A stretch of DNA of 64,000 nucleotides from Leguminivora glycinivorella (lineage: Eukaryota > Arthropoda > Insecta > Lepidoptera > Tortricidae): assembly GCF_023078275.1 (NCBI RefSeq), contig NC_062971.1:2046001-2110000 (forward strand), given 5' to 3'. Positions within the stretch are counted from its first letter, which is position 1. Each line of letters opens with the position of its first letter. This document shows positions 52,290 to 63,285 of this stretch, one piece after another. Position numbers and translations under genes: made by a program. The notes below the pieces were generated by a model, which was not told where the DNA came from, made no database searches, and was given only the letters and a program-made list of their open reading frames with translations.

Positions 52290-53870
52290 TCGTATTTTTT
52301 TTTTAAATAATAAGAAGTTACCTACATTGGACCATGACTGCAACACTAGGCCATGTTGCAAGTGCATTGCCGGCGTTTAATTGAATACGGGGTTATCTGG
52401 GCTTGATGCCCGTGGCTGGATTGTGGAATTAATGAATTTGTGATTTTGATATTTAAATGTTTAATAAATTGACGAATTTAATTTAGTTTCATGTTTTTAA
52501 GTTATTACTTATTAGTATTTTCCTCTTTTACGTGTTGGAGTTGCGTGCACTATCTGATGTTTAAACAGAAAGTTTACATTGCCATTGTTTTCTCCAATCA
52601 AAAAGATAACTTTCTTTGCTCATTTTTCATGCGCGCGCTTATTTATACCTTTACTTTACTATTTACAGAATTAATTTTTTATTACGTAGGTAGGTCTTGC
52701 ATGCCGGCAACGCGCCTGCATTCCCTCAGGTTGACTGTAATTAGTTTAGCATCTGGCAATTCGTAAAATATTTTTGGCTTTTGGTCAATGTTCTTGGACT
52801 AAGATCTACACCACACTAGAAGTCAATCGGAAAAATTAAGTCTAAAATAGAATATTTAATAAGGTATAATATAATATTCTTATTTGCATTTACATATCTT
52901 ATTATTTAACCTCGTTACTGCGCATGTATGTGCGTGTTGATTTTATGTTCTCTTTATATGCCCTTTGTCCTTTTGTACAAATATTAAAAATAAATAGGTT
53001 ATGTTTATTCAAGATAATAATATTCACCTACCGTTGTACCTCAGTTTATACATATTTTCATCTTAAGTCGTTCCCTAAATGCTGAGCATCGTGCCATCAT
53101 GTCATTCTGTTGAAGACTGGGTCCCTCCATAGGCATCTGTTCCTCGCCAAGCGCATAGCCTAGTGCAGTTTTAATTCGATACATATTTAATATGACCTAC
53201 AATTTATCAAACACATGTTTCGTTAAAAAGACTACTTAGTGTCAGTATGGCCACTTCCGCTCCCCGCTGAAAGCGCCGCCCACCCCCTCTCGGTTACCTC
53301 ACAATTACCACCTGTCAAAATCGCAAACAATCAACCTGTCACATTTCACTCATACAAGCATGGTACGCGTTCACCTACACAAGCATTTATAATGTGTGCT
53401 AGGAACGCGCCTCTTTCATATATTTGATCGCCAGTGTCCGAGATGTGCCAGCGGTATTCAAACTTTTTGCATGTTCCTTGTGTGTTATCCAGGCATCTGT
53501 AAAAGTCTAGGGAGTAAAGATAAAGATCCGATTTGTATGAAATGCAGCTTAAACTTTTTCTAACCAACAAAATACTAATCTGAACAAGTAATTTAGTACC
53601 TATATAAAGTGTTCCGGGCAATTTATTTGTGTACCAGCTTTACAATGCAGACTAAGCCCGGCACGCGAGTGAGGAAGTTAATGATAATGACCGCCGTATC
53701 ATATGTAAACCTTCTCATGACAACCTAGGAAACGAACACGATGGATTATCTGGCCAGTTCCTTGTGGCTTATCCACTTTATTGAGACGATTGTTCCAAAA
53801 GCAACTATTCCTGTATCATCACGCCGCGCCGGTGGCATCAAGCCTCGGCATCAAGCATACGGTCTGTCAG
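52290..53870. other. Unassigned DNA
   Basis: The frames at 52491-52766, 53239-53427 and 53346-53621 have no domains and lie in AT-rich sequence. No repeat recognised. Confidence 0.4.
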
Positions 53871-53975
53871 TGGGCTATTTCACAGTGACATTGACAATTC
53901 TGTGCCTATTTGTGGATTGATTTGAGTAACATTGTTGCTCAGCATCAATATTCCCTTGTTGAACGGCGAAGTGTT
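53871..53975 (+). mobile_element. MITE with GGGCTATTTCAC terminus, left part only
   Basis: GTGGGCTATTTCACAGTGAC, TTGACAATTCTGTGCCTATT and GAGTAACATTGTTGCTCAGC match the left two-thirds of 15472-15633; the right terminus is missing. Confidence 0.7.
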
Positions 53976-54375
53976 TAAAATACTACGTTGACCCTTTTTA
54001 ACCCCTGACGCAAAAACGACGGGGTGTTATATGCGTGTCTGGGGTCTTCGTCCTGTGGCATCGTAGCTCCCCCTTTATTTGCTCTAAAGGTACAGGAAAA
54101 CCCTAACCCAACTTATTTTAAATACTACGTTGATCTTTCTTTACCTGAGAGCTGTAGAAATCTACCAGATTTCTAGCAAATGCTTTAAACGGTGCAACAA
54201 ACTTCATATTACGGAAGAAGCCTGCTGTAACACGAGCAAATAATCAAAACATATTGTACTCCTGGACGACCTGGACGACTTTTGTTTAACAAATCATTTG
54301 CAAAACAATCAGCTAATTTGCGCGAACCTTTCGCGCTGTCAACTGTGGTTCTCGGAACAAAGGTTAGCTGTTGGT

Positions 54376-54742
54376 AACTGAATCCTATGCCAATTATAAC
54401 CGTTACGTTTCCAAGTATTTATACATAATTATAACTACTCACATTGTTTTACGTGATATTTGTGGGGACACCGTTGCGTGGTGTAACTTGAAAGAGCTAT
54501 AACCATTTCTTTCAGGTCCAATGACGCAAGTTTTGAAAAAAAAAGAAAAAAACATATTGCACAAATCTTTTGGCTTGCCAATTGTTCTTCCTGGAAGTGG
54601 TGTCAGCATGGATTCCGCATGAATTATAAAAGTTACATTTCCAAGTATTTTTATAATTATAACTGCTTACATTGTTTGACTTCGTGGCATTTGTACTCCG
54701 CCGCGTCGCGTGGTAATTTTAGGAAGCTGTGACCATTTAAGG
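54376..54742 (+). repeat. Diverged local duplication (54376-54512 and 54610-54742)
   Basis: Two segments about 230 bases apart share GTTACRTTTCCAAGTATTT, AATTATAACT-CT-ACATTGTTT, GTGG-ATTTGT, GTCGCGTGGT-like and GCT-T-ACCATTT in the same order. Identity is moderate, so the duplication is old. No frame is shared. Confidence 0.7.
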
Positions 54743-54798
54743 AATTCTACAAAAAGATCTGCTTTTTCACATGATGCAGATGGGTATAAGAACCTTAA

Positions 54799-54931
54799 GG
54801 CCGTTTTCACATTATCCGATTCGATATCGGATGTCGGAAGGATTGCAATAGAAAAAATCCAAGATGGCGCCTGTAATGTATGGGATATCGGTCCGACATC
54901 CGATATCGGATCGGATAATTTGAAAACGCAC
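54799..54931. mobile_element. Harbinger-type MITE, intact copy
   Basis: 133 bp, almost the same as 37126-37258, including the CCAAGATGGCGCCTGTAATG centre. Flanked by TAA on both sides (54796-54798, 54932-54934), again a TWA duplication. Confidence 0.88.
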
Positions 54932-56144
54932 TAATAGTCTAATTTTCAAGCTAAGTGATCAAACGTTGTCGTTTGTCCTCGTCCTACCTAATATTTTGAC
55001 TTTCTCACCTCCTTTTTCGCTCGCTTTTCCGAAAATAACTAATTCCGCCTCGTGGTTTATATATAGAAGCGTTTTTCTATTATTTTACCTGTGAGCCAGA
55101 GATTAGAAATAAGTAGTACATTTGCGAAGAAATTATTTTCATTGCCGTAACGAAAAAAAAAACTTACATGCTATTACTAATAAATTGCAGTTCCGAATAT
55201 TGCTTTTCTGTTTTACAAAGAGCGAAGCCGCTGAAAATAAGTGAACGAATTACTTGGTACGGTCAGGACTCATTTTCTTCAAAGTCTCGCTTTGATTAAG
55301 ATTCAACACGCCTTCTTGGCCGAAACAATTTGCTCTTTTGTCATACATATGGCTTATTTCCATTTTAATCTAATGCCATATAATATTGCCATTTTGTGAA
55401 ACAAAAGGCCTTTGATCATTTTACAAATGTTTGGCAAATGGCTTTAGTGTTACATTTACATGTAAAATTGTATTATTCGTTCTGAACTTCTGACAATATG
55501 CACCATAGGAGATTTAGTAGTAGGTACATACGTCTAGCATCAAAAAGATGAGCTAAAAGATCAGTCAGTGGACGTATTTCTATCGTCTTTATTTCAAGTA
55601 TTTTGTTTCTAACTAAAACCTAGAGAATATTGAAATAATAAGAAAATACAGCTCTTCTATAGACAGTGACAATAGAGGTTTTACGTATTTGGGGGTCCGT
55701 CAAATATTTATTTGACTTGCTGATCACCAAAAACTTTGAGAACCGTTCGCTAGTTTAAGTACCTAACTGTTTTAAAATTGAATAATCAATCGAGTAATGT
55801 TAAATTGAGTAATTAATTGGATAAACATTAATATTAATGAAAATAATTTAACTTGTCTTTCTTCACAAAAGAACGAGTATTTCTAGTTACGTGAGATATT
55901 AAACCTCTTCATTATTTCGTTTTGAACAGGTTACCTGTTATCGTGTGTGAAGTAACAATGGTTACCGAATATTGTCAACTGTCAATCAATGGTACACAGT
56001 GGTTCAAACATCTTTTTATTGTTATTATTTCACAGTACAGTTGTAACGAAAACAGCCAGAAGTATATTTTTTCATTTCTAACCTAAAACTTTTCTTAGGA
56101 AAGAGTCAAAGCTATGTAAAAGGTGGTGGGTGACGCACTTACAG
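54932..56144. other. Unassigned AT-rich DNA
   Basis: No gene, repeat or regulatory site that I can support. Confidence 0.45.
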
Positions 56145-56414
56145 GCATTTTCAGAATTTGGGTCCCCCCAATTAGCAAAAGTTGTTAACAAAAATTAGCT
56201 CGCTGTCAGTTTACGTTTACATTAGTGACGAAAATTAAGCATAAAATCTGTCTAATAATTTACTTTTTTCACATTCTGAATGTAATTATCGCTTAAAGTT
56301 TATGTAATTAACACAAAAACAATATTTTCGTACAAATATCGTCACAAAACTGACAGTGAATTAATTTTTGTTAACAACTTACACTAATGGGGGGTCCCAA
56401 ATTCTGAATATGCC
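56145..56414. mobile_element. 270-bp TIR element with CTTACA duplication
   Basis: Ends GGCATTTTCAGAATTTGGGT and ACCC-style CCAAATTCTGAATATGCC are inverted, and the pairing continues inside through GTTGTTAACAAAAATTA and CTGTCAGTTT. CTTACA lies directly outside both ends (56139-56144, 56415-56420). Non-coding. Confidence 0.82.
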
Positions 56415-56420
56415 CTTACA

Positions 56421-56946
56421 CAGAGAACCTCCTATAGAGTGGCAGTGGCAGTCTTGTATATTTGGTTCGCGATACGAGTCACCAGTGTTTGGGGTGCGAG
56501 GAGCGGGCGGGGAATGTGTTAAGCGCGCTGTGATTGGCCGTTTCAAGGACGGCGGGCAGTCGCGCCAGATGAAAAGGGACAGAAGTATGACTGCCCCTCT
56601 ACTGACGCGTAAGTGGCCAATGTAAGTTGACCTATGCCGGCTCTGAATAAATTATAAATATGACTTATTTGTGGAATGTAATGCCGTCTGTTTTTAAATT
56701 TGAGCTTCTTGTTACCTTTCCACACCATTTCACACTACAGGTGGACATCTTTAAGGCATCAAAATACCCTTTTCCAATTTTTTTGTGCGAAAAACACGCG
56801 CTGCTTTCGGGTCTGTTACTTGGTCGATACTGATCGGGCACGGCGAGCGCCCGCGCTTATATCAGTGCAAATACTAGGAAGGCTGGCGACCGCGAGTCGT
56901 CTTGTAATAGATGTCTATAGGGGTTGGTCTGTGTGCCCTTACTTAC
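56421..56946. other. Unassigned DNA with a GC-rich stretch
   Basis: 56490-56640 is GC-rich (GTGATTGGCCGTTTC, GACGGCGGGCAGTCGCGCC, GACTGCCCCTCTACTGACGC) and looks repeat-like to me, but no second copy is in the window. The frames 56368-56625 and 56700-57128 are not supported by any domain. Confidence 0.35.
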
Positions 56947-57365
56947 CGACTAGACTTAAGTGTCAACAATGTGGTCAAATATCACACCGGTATGACGTCA
57001 TATCCTTGAGGTCTCCTTCAGGACATCATGCTCTCTGCTTTCACAAGACATTTGACTCATTTGAGTATTACGTAGTTAGAACTAGTTTGCACTACTCGCA
57101 TAGCCCCTTATGTATTAGAACGTCATAATTTCATCAAAGTTTGACGTTTAAAATACCATCTGCACTGGCGAGGCTGTGAAAATCGTTGCAAACCTATCGT
57201 GGATTACCTATCTATAACATATAGGCGCTTCAGTATGTGTACTTATTGTGACGCGTAGCGACTAGACACAGTGTCAACATTGTGGTCTAATATGACACTG
57301 GGGATGACGTCATATCCTTCAGGTCTCCTTCATGACATCACGCTTGCCGCTTTCATATGACATGT
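56947..57365 (+). repeat. Diverged direct duplication (56947-57060 and 57259-57365)
   Basis: CGACTAGAC, AGTGTCAACA-TGTGGTC, AATAT-ACAC, GATGACGTCATATCCTT, AGGTCTCCTTCA and GACATCA recur 311-312 bases apart in the same order. The shared core includes a TGACGTCA palindrome, the consensus of a CRE site. Confidence 0.8.
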
Positions 57366-57561
57366 TGTTGGAACATGTCTACCTCTACATCTTATAAAAT
57401 AAAGTCGCTCACCGCGTCTGCCTGCGTGTTCGCGATAAACTTAAAAAATACTGAATTGATTTTCATGCGGTTTGAATAATATGATTAATATGATTCTTGA
57501 GGAAAGGTTTACAATACCTACCCATTGTAATTTTGTTTTAAATTTATTGAAATATTTGTTT

Positions 57562-57897
57562 TGGTGCTCCCACACTGGTTATATATTAGCCAGCCGATGC
57601 TTCCAATTTTATCACTTATCTAAGTATGTGGATAAAGCATCCGTCACGCTTTGGCTAGTATATCAGTGTGAGAGTGACATAACGTCACTACTTTTAAAAA
57701 ACATGTATCTTCGTCTGTCGATGAAAAGAAAATTATAATAAGTATGTATGTAATGCATATAGACTTACTGCGTTTTAACTTTGAGGAACAGCGTGAGATA
57801 CGAGATTTTTTAAAAGTAGTGACGATAAGTATGTCTTATCCACGTGGATAAGTGATAAAATTGGAAGCATAATACGCCGGCAGTGTGGGAGCACCCA
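57562..57897. mobile_element. 336-bp foldback element
   Basis: TGGTGCTCCCACACTG at the left pairs with CAGTGTGGGAGCACCCA at the right, and ATGCTTCCAATTTTATCACT and GTCACTACTTTTAAAAAA pair with complements further in. The arms span about 100-150 bases each. Non-coding; the frame at 57472-57738 lies across it by chance. Confidence 0.8.
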
Positions 57898-58244
57898 TTT
57901 GACCTTACGTCATCCATAGACGATATTTCTCTGCAATAGGCTAACTACTCTGGGACTAGAATAAATATTATGTAGGTGACAAAAAGTCTTGGTCAAACGT
58001 CACGCTATGTTAAATAATTATGAAACACAAATGTCATACGTTATAAATATAGAATAACTGTTATTCATGCCCTGATTCCTTTAAATACGTTAAAACAATA
58101 ACACCTCGAACTTCAGATGAGTCACCGGGAGATCTCAGAAAGGTTGTGTGGTGTAGGTCGAACAGTTTGGAGCGGCAGCGGCACGTAGGCCACGGGAAAC
58201 CACCAGCCTAGGGCCTGTTATTGTCTTATTGTTGAACAATGTAT
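57898..58244. other. Unassigned DNA
   Basis: No gene or repeat supported. Confidence 0.4.
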
Positions 58245-58252
58245 GTATTGCG

Positions 58253-58875
58253 TAGGGTGTTGCATATTTTATCAAAGTTAAAAAGTGCTATGTCTCACCC
58301 CCTCAAATTGTTCTCTGGTACTCAAAAGTTATTGTAATTTTTTTTTAGAATTTTTCGATAAATTTTAGAGGTCGCTACTACACAATGAAAATTTTTATTT
58401 TTCATACAAAATGATTTTTTTAATATATTTTTTTTTCGTTTTTTCTGCCTAAAACAATGTTTTAAGGTATTTAAAGCAATTTTTAAGGATATTTGATATT
58501 AAGAATAATTTCGTTTGATTTTTAATAATTTTTATTCCTGTACTGTTAGTACAAGTCAATAAAATCCACTAAAATAAGTGTTTAAAACACCTAAAACACG
58601 AATTTTATGCATAAAAAAAATTAAGCTGTAATGTTATATCAAATTTTAGGTACATGAATACAATGATTCGTCATAAGTATCATAAAAAAACGAAAAAAAA
58701 AATAATAAAAAAATCATTTTGTATGAAGAATCAAAAATTTCAACGTGTGGTAGCGACCCCTAAAATGTAACGAAAAATTCTGAAAAAAAATTACAATTAT
58801 TTTTTTGTACCAGAGAACAATTTGAGGGGGTGAGACATATAACATTTTAACTTTGATAAAATATGCAACACCCTA
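58253..58875. mobile_element. hAT-type palindromic element with an 8-bp target duplication
   Basis: 623 bp. Both ends read TAGGGTGTTGCATATTTTAT inward, and the inverted repeat continues for about 190 bases through TCTCACCCCCTCAAATTGTT and TACAAAATGATTTTTTTA with roughly 90% identity by eye. GTATTGCG flanks it exactly on both sides (58245-58252, 58876-58883). An 8-bp duplication plus a TAGGG terminus fits hAT. No transposase frame; non-autonomous. Confidence 0.9.
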
Positions 58876-58883
58876 GTATTGCG

Positions 58884-59242
58884 GCTAAGTTTATACCAAA
58901 GACATATGTAACTCCGTAGCTACAGTTGCAGTCTAAGAAAAAAACGTACCTCAGAACCATATAGAAATAGGATAGGTATAATATGGGCCAAATTGTCAAA
59001 CTGAGGTTCAAAAGTTCTAAGCTTGTGCCGAGAGATGGCAGTCTATGCACTGTGGTTACACATTTTACTTTGACAGTAACTCTCTATAATACTCGATCCT
59101 CTTTTGTTTATACACAAATGTAGCAAAAACACTGGAATTGCGTTTAAAACGATATTCGATATCGTGTTCTGATTCGGAAAAAAATGGAAGAACCGACTCT
59201 GATGAGTGATGCCAGGTTGCCAGGTGAATCGATACTTCCATT
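58884..59242. other. Unassigned DNA
   Basis: Minus-strand frames at 58847-59050 and 59043-59438 cross repeat borders and have no domains. Confidence 0.4.
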
Positions 59243-59420
59243 GCATACTAATATTATAAATGGGAAAATGTGTGTGTCTGTTTGTTTGTCCGTCCTTCAC
59301 GGTAAAATGGAGCGACGAATTGCCGTGATTTTTTAAGTGGAGATAATTGTAGGGATGGAGAGTGACATAGGCTACTTTTTGTCTCTTTCTAACGCGAGCG
59401 AAGCCGCGGGCAAAAGCTAG
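59243..59420 (+). mobile_element. Lep1-like non-autonomous Helitron
   Basis: Starts at ATACTAATATTATAAATG and ends GCGAGCGAAGCCGCGGGCAA then AAGCTAG, i.e. a CTAG end preceded by a GC-rich hairpin, matching the Helitron CTRR rule and, from memory, the lepidopteran Lep1 family. The interior has the usual GTGTGTCTGTTTGTTTGTCC. The 5' border is approximate. Confidence 0.7.
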
Positions 59421-59580
59421 CAGCAGCGGCTGGTCCATACAAGCCGATTCTCACCGGCTTGCCTAAAATTGATTACTAGTAAAATACCTAATGTTAACGT
59501 AGGTTTCTTTTTGCTCAGTGTTGCCTATAGGAGAAATTTTCAGCAGCCGCCACTGAAAGCTAGTATAATATGCAACCAGT

Positions 59581-59715
59581 CACTGCAATGTCACAGTTTC
59601 GTTATATTTCAACCCCTTATTTGCCAAGAGTGGCACTGAAGCTATAATAGTTTCATGTGCTTTGCCTACCCCTTTACCGGATACATGCGTGATTGTATGT
59701 ATGTATGTATATACA
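59581..59715 (+). mobile_element. LINE 3' end, uninterrupted copy
   Basis: CACTGCAATGTCACAGTTTC, CAACCCCTTATTTGCCAAGA, TGGCACTGAAGC, TTTCATGTGCTTTGCCTACC and a (GTAT)n tail. It supplies the empty-site reference for the insertion at 33258-36936. Confidence 0.82.
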
Positions 59716-60763
59716 TAGATGTAATCTATATCACTGGATAGTCGCGAGTCTTAACTTATCTTAAAGTTATTTGGAAGGGTGTGGCGTCGACAGTATGTTT
59801 ACATAAATATGACACAATATCTTATTTATTTTGCTCATTTGTTTAGTTAATGTCTTTATTTCAGCTAGTTACTGAGTTTTATTGTAAAATATAGCTATGT
59901 GAAAAATGTAGTTGTATATTTACCTACGGCGCGACGCCAATATCTAGTTCAAATATTTAATATGAAAAGGAAGTCACATGTTATTATTATATCTTTTTCC
60001 TAGCTAAAAGCATGTGATCACATTATTTCATAATTTATCTGTATCAAACAAAATGTATTTTTCTGCCTCATGGCCAAAAAACATGGATGTTGAGAATGAT
60101 CTTGATTGATGTGTATTTTAATAATGAAACATGGGTCATATGACGAAAAGTGGTAAACAGTAAACACCACTTTTCACCCGGAAATGTCACCAATGGATGG
60201 AAAGGTTCCTAAGGGTGAAGTCACATCTATCAGCATCGAGCCGCATTTTATGCGTGAGAAAACGCTCGTAAGTGTGAAATCGCTTACTTACGCACCGGTA
60301 AGCTGAAACTGCTGAAAGCATGCGCACGCAGCGTGATACGGCCAGCATTGTATTTATAAAGGATTCATTTTTTTATGTAAATCTGGCCCTTCTCTAAAAT
60401 TCTTTAAAATTTTGGACCTCAATGGAAAAAAATCTTTACCACTGTTCTAGAATCACCCTGCATCTAGGACTTGCTAGTCATCCTCACACCACGCATCGAT
60501 AGTAGCACACGTTACTAGCTTACTAGTTTTGTTTGCAAAGCTCCTTTATGTTTGTTCTACGATTCTTAACTACCTAAGATGTGTGCTGAGAGTGCTCAGA
60601 TATTTTATTGCCATAGTCTTGGGTAAATTATGAATTAAATTTTACGTCTATATTTACTTTAACAATGTAAATAATGGCACGATTTGCCCACGTACCTATA
60701 TAAATTAAATTAAATTAAATTTAAATGTATAGGTAGGTAAGTATGTACAGTCAACTAAGAAAG
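59716..60763. other. Unassigned DNA
   Basis: A small inverted pair AAAAGTGGT and ACCACTTTT lies at about 60145-60176, related to the hairpin at 60764-60820. No gene supported. Confidence 0.4.
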
Positions 60764-60820
60764 TGGTTTACAACTTTTCGACTCTATTTCAAACACATAA
60801 TGTCGAAAAGTGGTAAACCA
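60764..60820. mobile_element. Short hairpin, MITE remnant
   Basis: TGGTTTACAACTTTTCGAC pairs with GTCGAAAAGTGGTAAACCA across a 19-base loop, one mismatch. TACAGTCAACTAAGAAAG just upstream looks like the terminus of a TACAGTCA-type MITE. Confidence 0.65.
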
Positions 60821-61826
60821 TTATTTATGCCGAGTAAATATTGATAATAATATTGATTACTCTAGGCCATTGACATTATTTTTTTACGTTTTTTTAAACA
60901 ATATCAATTAAGGGGCTATTTACAATTTATCTAAGTCAGTTTATTGCAGTTTTCACACCTCCCTTAAAAATTCATAGTAATTATTAAATAAATATGTTCA
61001 CTATAAATACTATTTAAAACGGCTGACTATTCTATTCATACCGGTATTGCGGTATAAAATCATAGATATCGATTTAAATATTCATAGAATTTGATTAAAT
61101 TACAGTGGATAATTTATGTAGTAAATGTATACATAATACAGTGCCCAATAATGAATATCGTGTCGTGTGGGCAGAGCATTCATCGTTATAACTATATTAC
61201 TACGTACATACTACATAATCATGTTTATGATAGGTTTAACGATTTAATCTCTGGTTTATTTGCTGCATATGATAATTTGAACTTTCTACACGTAAATTAA
61301 TAGTGTAAGTGAATGTAACTACATAATTCGATAGGTTTTAAATCAATTTGTTTTTGAGACAGTAATCAAATCTGCTGATGGGTTTTTATAGAATAAACTT
61401 AGATTGAGTACCCTTACCATGTTACCATTTTTTAAAGATATAATTTTTCTACTTGTCGACTGTAATCTGTCAATTAGGGCACCACAGACTAAACTATAAG
61501 TGCTAACTTTTCAGTGTTGGATACTTTATGGCAGTTCCGACTCAATTATAATAAGCTCATTACAGTTGACTTTAGTTAACTGTAATAATTTCAAAAATAG
61601 AACTTCATACAATTTCTATACTAAAATGCGATACCTGGCAAATGTTCATGCATCTGAAACACAATTTTTTTATCTGTCGCGTTATCGGCCAATCAGAGAC
61701 GGTTATTACAAACAATTGGTTGCTAGGTAATTCACTGCTGATACAACGGTGATTAACATTAATTTTAACTTGCATGAATGATGATATTTCCGTCCATTGA
61801 TGATGAAGATGATGACTCGTAGAAAA
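60821..61826. other. Unassigned AT-rich DNA
   Basis: Frames at 61091-61300 and 61500-61730 have no recognisable features. Confidence 0.4.
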
Positions 61827-61962
61827 AGTATTGTATACAATAGTGATATAATTAAGCTTTTCACTCTCGTACCGTACTATTAGGCCACTCAGCAAGCTTC
61901 GTGGCCTAAACATGGTACTCGACTGAAAAGCTTTGTATTATATCACGATTGTATAAAATACT
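61827..61962. mobile_element. 136-bp hairpin MITE
   Basis: AGTATTGTATACAATAGTGA (61827) pairs with its near complement ending at 61962; AAGCTTTTCA, GTACC and AGGCCAC segments pair further in. The duplication at the borders is unclear. Confidence 0.82.
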
Positions 61963-62455
61963 ATTTTACATCACTGGCAAGGAATCTGTCATAATCTGTC
62001 TATTTTAGCGTGTGTTTTTAACCCCCAACGGGCACTCGTCAATAACGGTGTACAACACTGGAATGCACACATACACAGCGACATCTGTTTAAAGATGCAT
62101 TGATATGACATATGACAGGCGCCATATCATATCGATCGATGTGTATTTTAATATTTTTCCTTATTATTGTTTATGGTTGAGGTGTAAATTTTCCGTTTTG
62201 TGACTTTGTTGTTTACTATTGGACTTTTCCTGAAATGTGTTTGCGATTTCAGGAGTGCCCAGCCAATATTACGAATATTCACTGTTTCATAATATCATGC
62301 ATTTTCTTTCAAAATATGTAGTAAGTAAGGACAGCACACTTAGGAGTTAAGTCATACTAAACATACTAACTTAACCAATCATATGTCATTTCAAAAAACT
62401 ACGCTATAGATACATACCATATGTATAAACTTATGCTTAACTAGGTACTTATAAT
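61963..62455. other. Unassigned DNA
   Basis: No gene or repeat supported. Confidence 0.4.
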
Positions 62456-62551
62456 ACCTCTAGTACAACTTGCCTTGTCGCGCGCGAGTCCATACTTGAA
62501 GCCGCGCTTGATGTATGGATCGCGCGCGACAAGGCAAGTTGTGCTAAAGGT
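62456..62551. mobile_element. 96-bp hairpin MITE, GC-rich arms
   Basis: ACCTCTAGTACAACTTGCCT and TGTCGCGCGCGA pair with TCGCGCGCGACAAGGCAAGT and TGTGCTAAAGGT; CCATAC and GTATGG close the stem. Few mismatches, so a strong RNA or DNA hairpin. Confidence 0.82.
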
Positions 62552-62612
62552 CTCCAACATACGAAGTACAAATAGTTAGGGTGTAGTTTTTGATGACATT
62601 GATATAAAACCT

Positions 62613-62731
62613 GGGGGCCGATTTTTGAATCTCACTTTCACTAAAATACCGGTTGAAAACGGTGAATTGCCTATTATTTTCAGTGACAATTTTCTGAATT
62701 CGAACGCCGTGAGGCTCAAAAATCGGCCCCC
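62613..62731. mobile_element. MITE with GGGGGCCGATTTTTGA termini
   Basis: GGGGGCCGATTTTTGA (62613-62628) and TCAAAAATCGGCCCCC (62716-62731) are exact complements; inner CACTTTCACTAAAATA and TATTTTCAGTGACA pair loosely. Non-coding; overlapping short frames are not genes. Confidence 0.78.
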
Positions 62732-62758
62732 TGACCAGAAATATATAGTCATATATGC

Positions 62759-62801
62759 CGCCATGTTGCGGAATTTCATGCGCCATGTTGCGGAATTTCA
62801 T
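62759..62801 (+). repeat. 22-bp tandem duplication
   Basis: CGCCATGTTGCGGAATTTCA occurs at 62759 and again at 62781, adjacent and identical. Confidence 0.85.
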
Positions 62802-63129
62802 TACAACTATTCTTCATACTATACTTATAACTGTCAGCTACTGGGCCTGTGATGGATAACCATATTAACTATGTTATAAACTTTAATTTTCTTTAGCCGA
62901 TAAAACAAAAAAAAACATGAAACAGCTTTTATAAAATTACACTACGTTCTATCTACTTGTAGTTTATACCAATTGGAGAAATTACACCGATTCTCGGAAC
63001 CGTGTGTAAGTTTATGGTGTCCATTCGGTTCGCTTTAAATTGGTTGCGTGCGAACACACTAACAGAGAGAGAAAGGTGCGCCTAATTTAATCACTTCAGT
63101 TCGTAATTCGTATCTATACTAACTAATTC
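62802..63129. other. Unassigned DNA
   Basis: No gene or repeat supported. Confidence 0.4.
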
Positions 63130-63285
63130 CAATAAGGTCTAGTTTACCCTTCGGGTTGGAAGGTCAGATGGCAGTCGCTTTCGTAAAAACTAGTGCCTAC
63201 GCTAACTTTTGGGATTAGTTGTCAAAATGGACCCCAGGCTCCCATGTGCCGTGGCAAATGCCGCGATAACGCAAGGAGGATGATT
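63130..63285 (-). repeat. Dispersed repeat (CATCATCATCTTCCTTGCG family), copy 2
   Basis: Reverse strand of 49327-49526: GTCTAGTTTACCCTTCGG, GAAGGTCAGATGGCAG and TCGCTTTCGTAAAAACTAGT. Several substitutions separate the copies. Confidence 0.75.

Noticed and set aside
57472..57738. 88-codon plus-strand frame
   Set aside because: It covers one arm of the foldback element at 57562-57897.
59043..59438. 131-codon minus-strand frame
   Set aside because: Most of it is the reverse of the Lep1-like Helitron.
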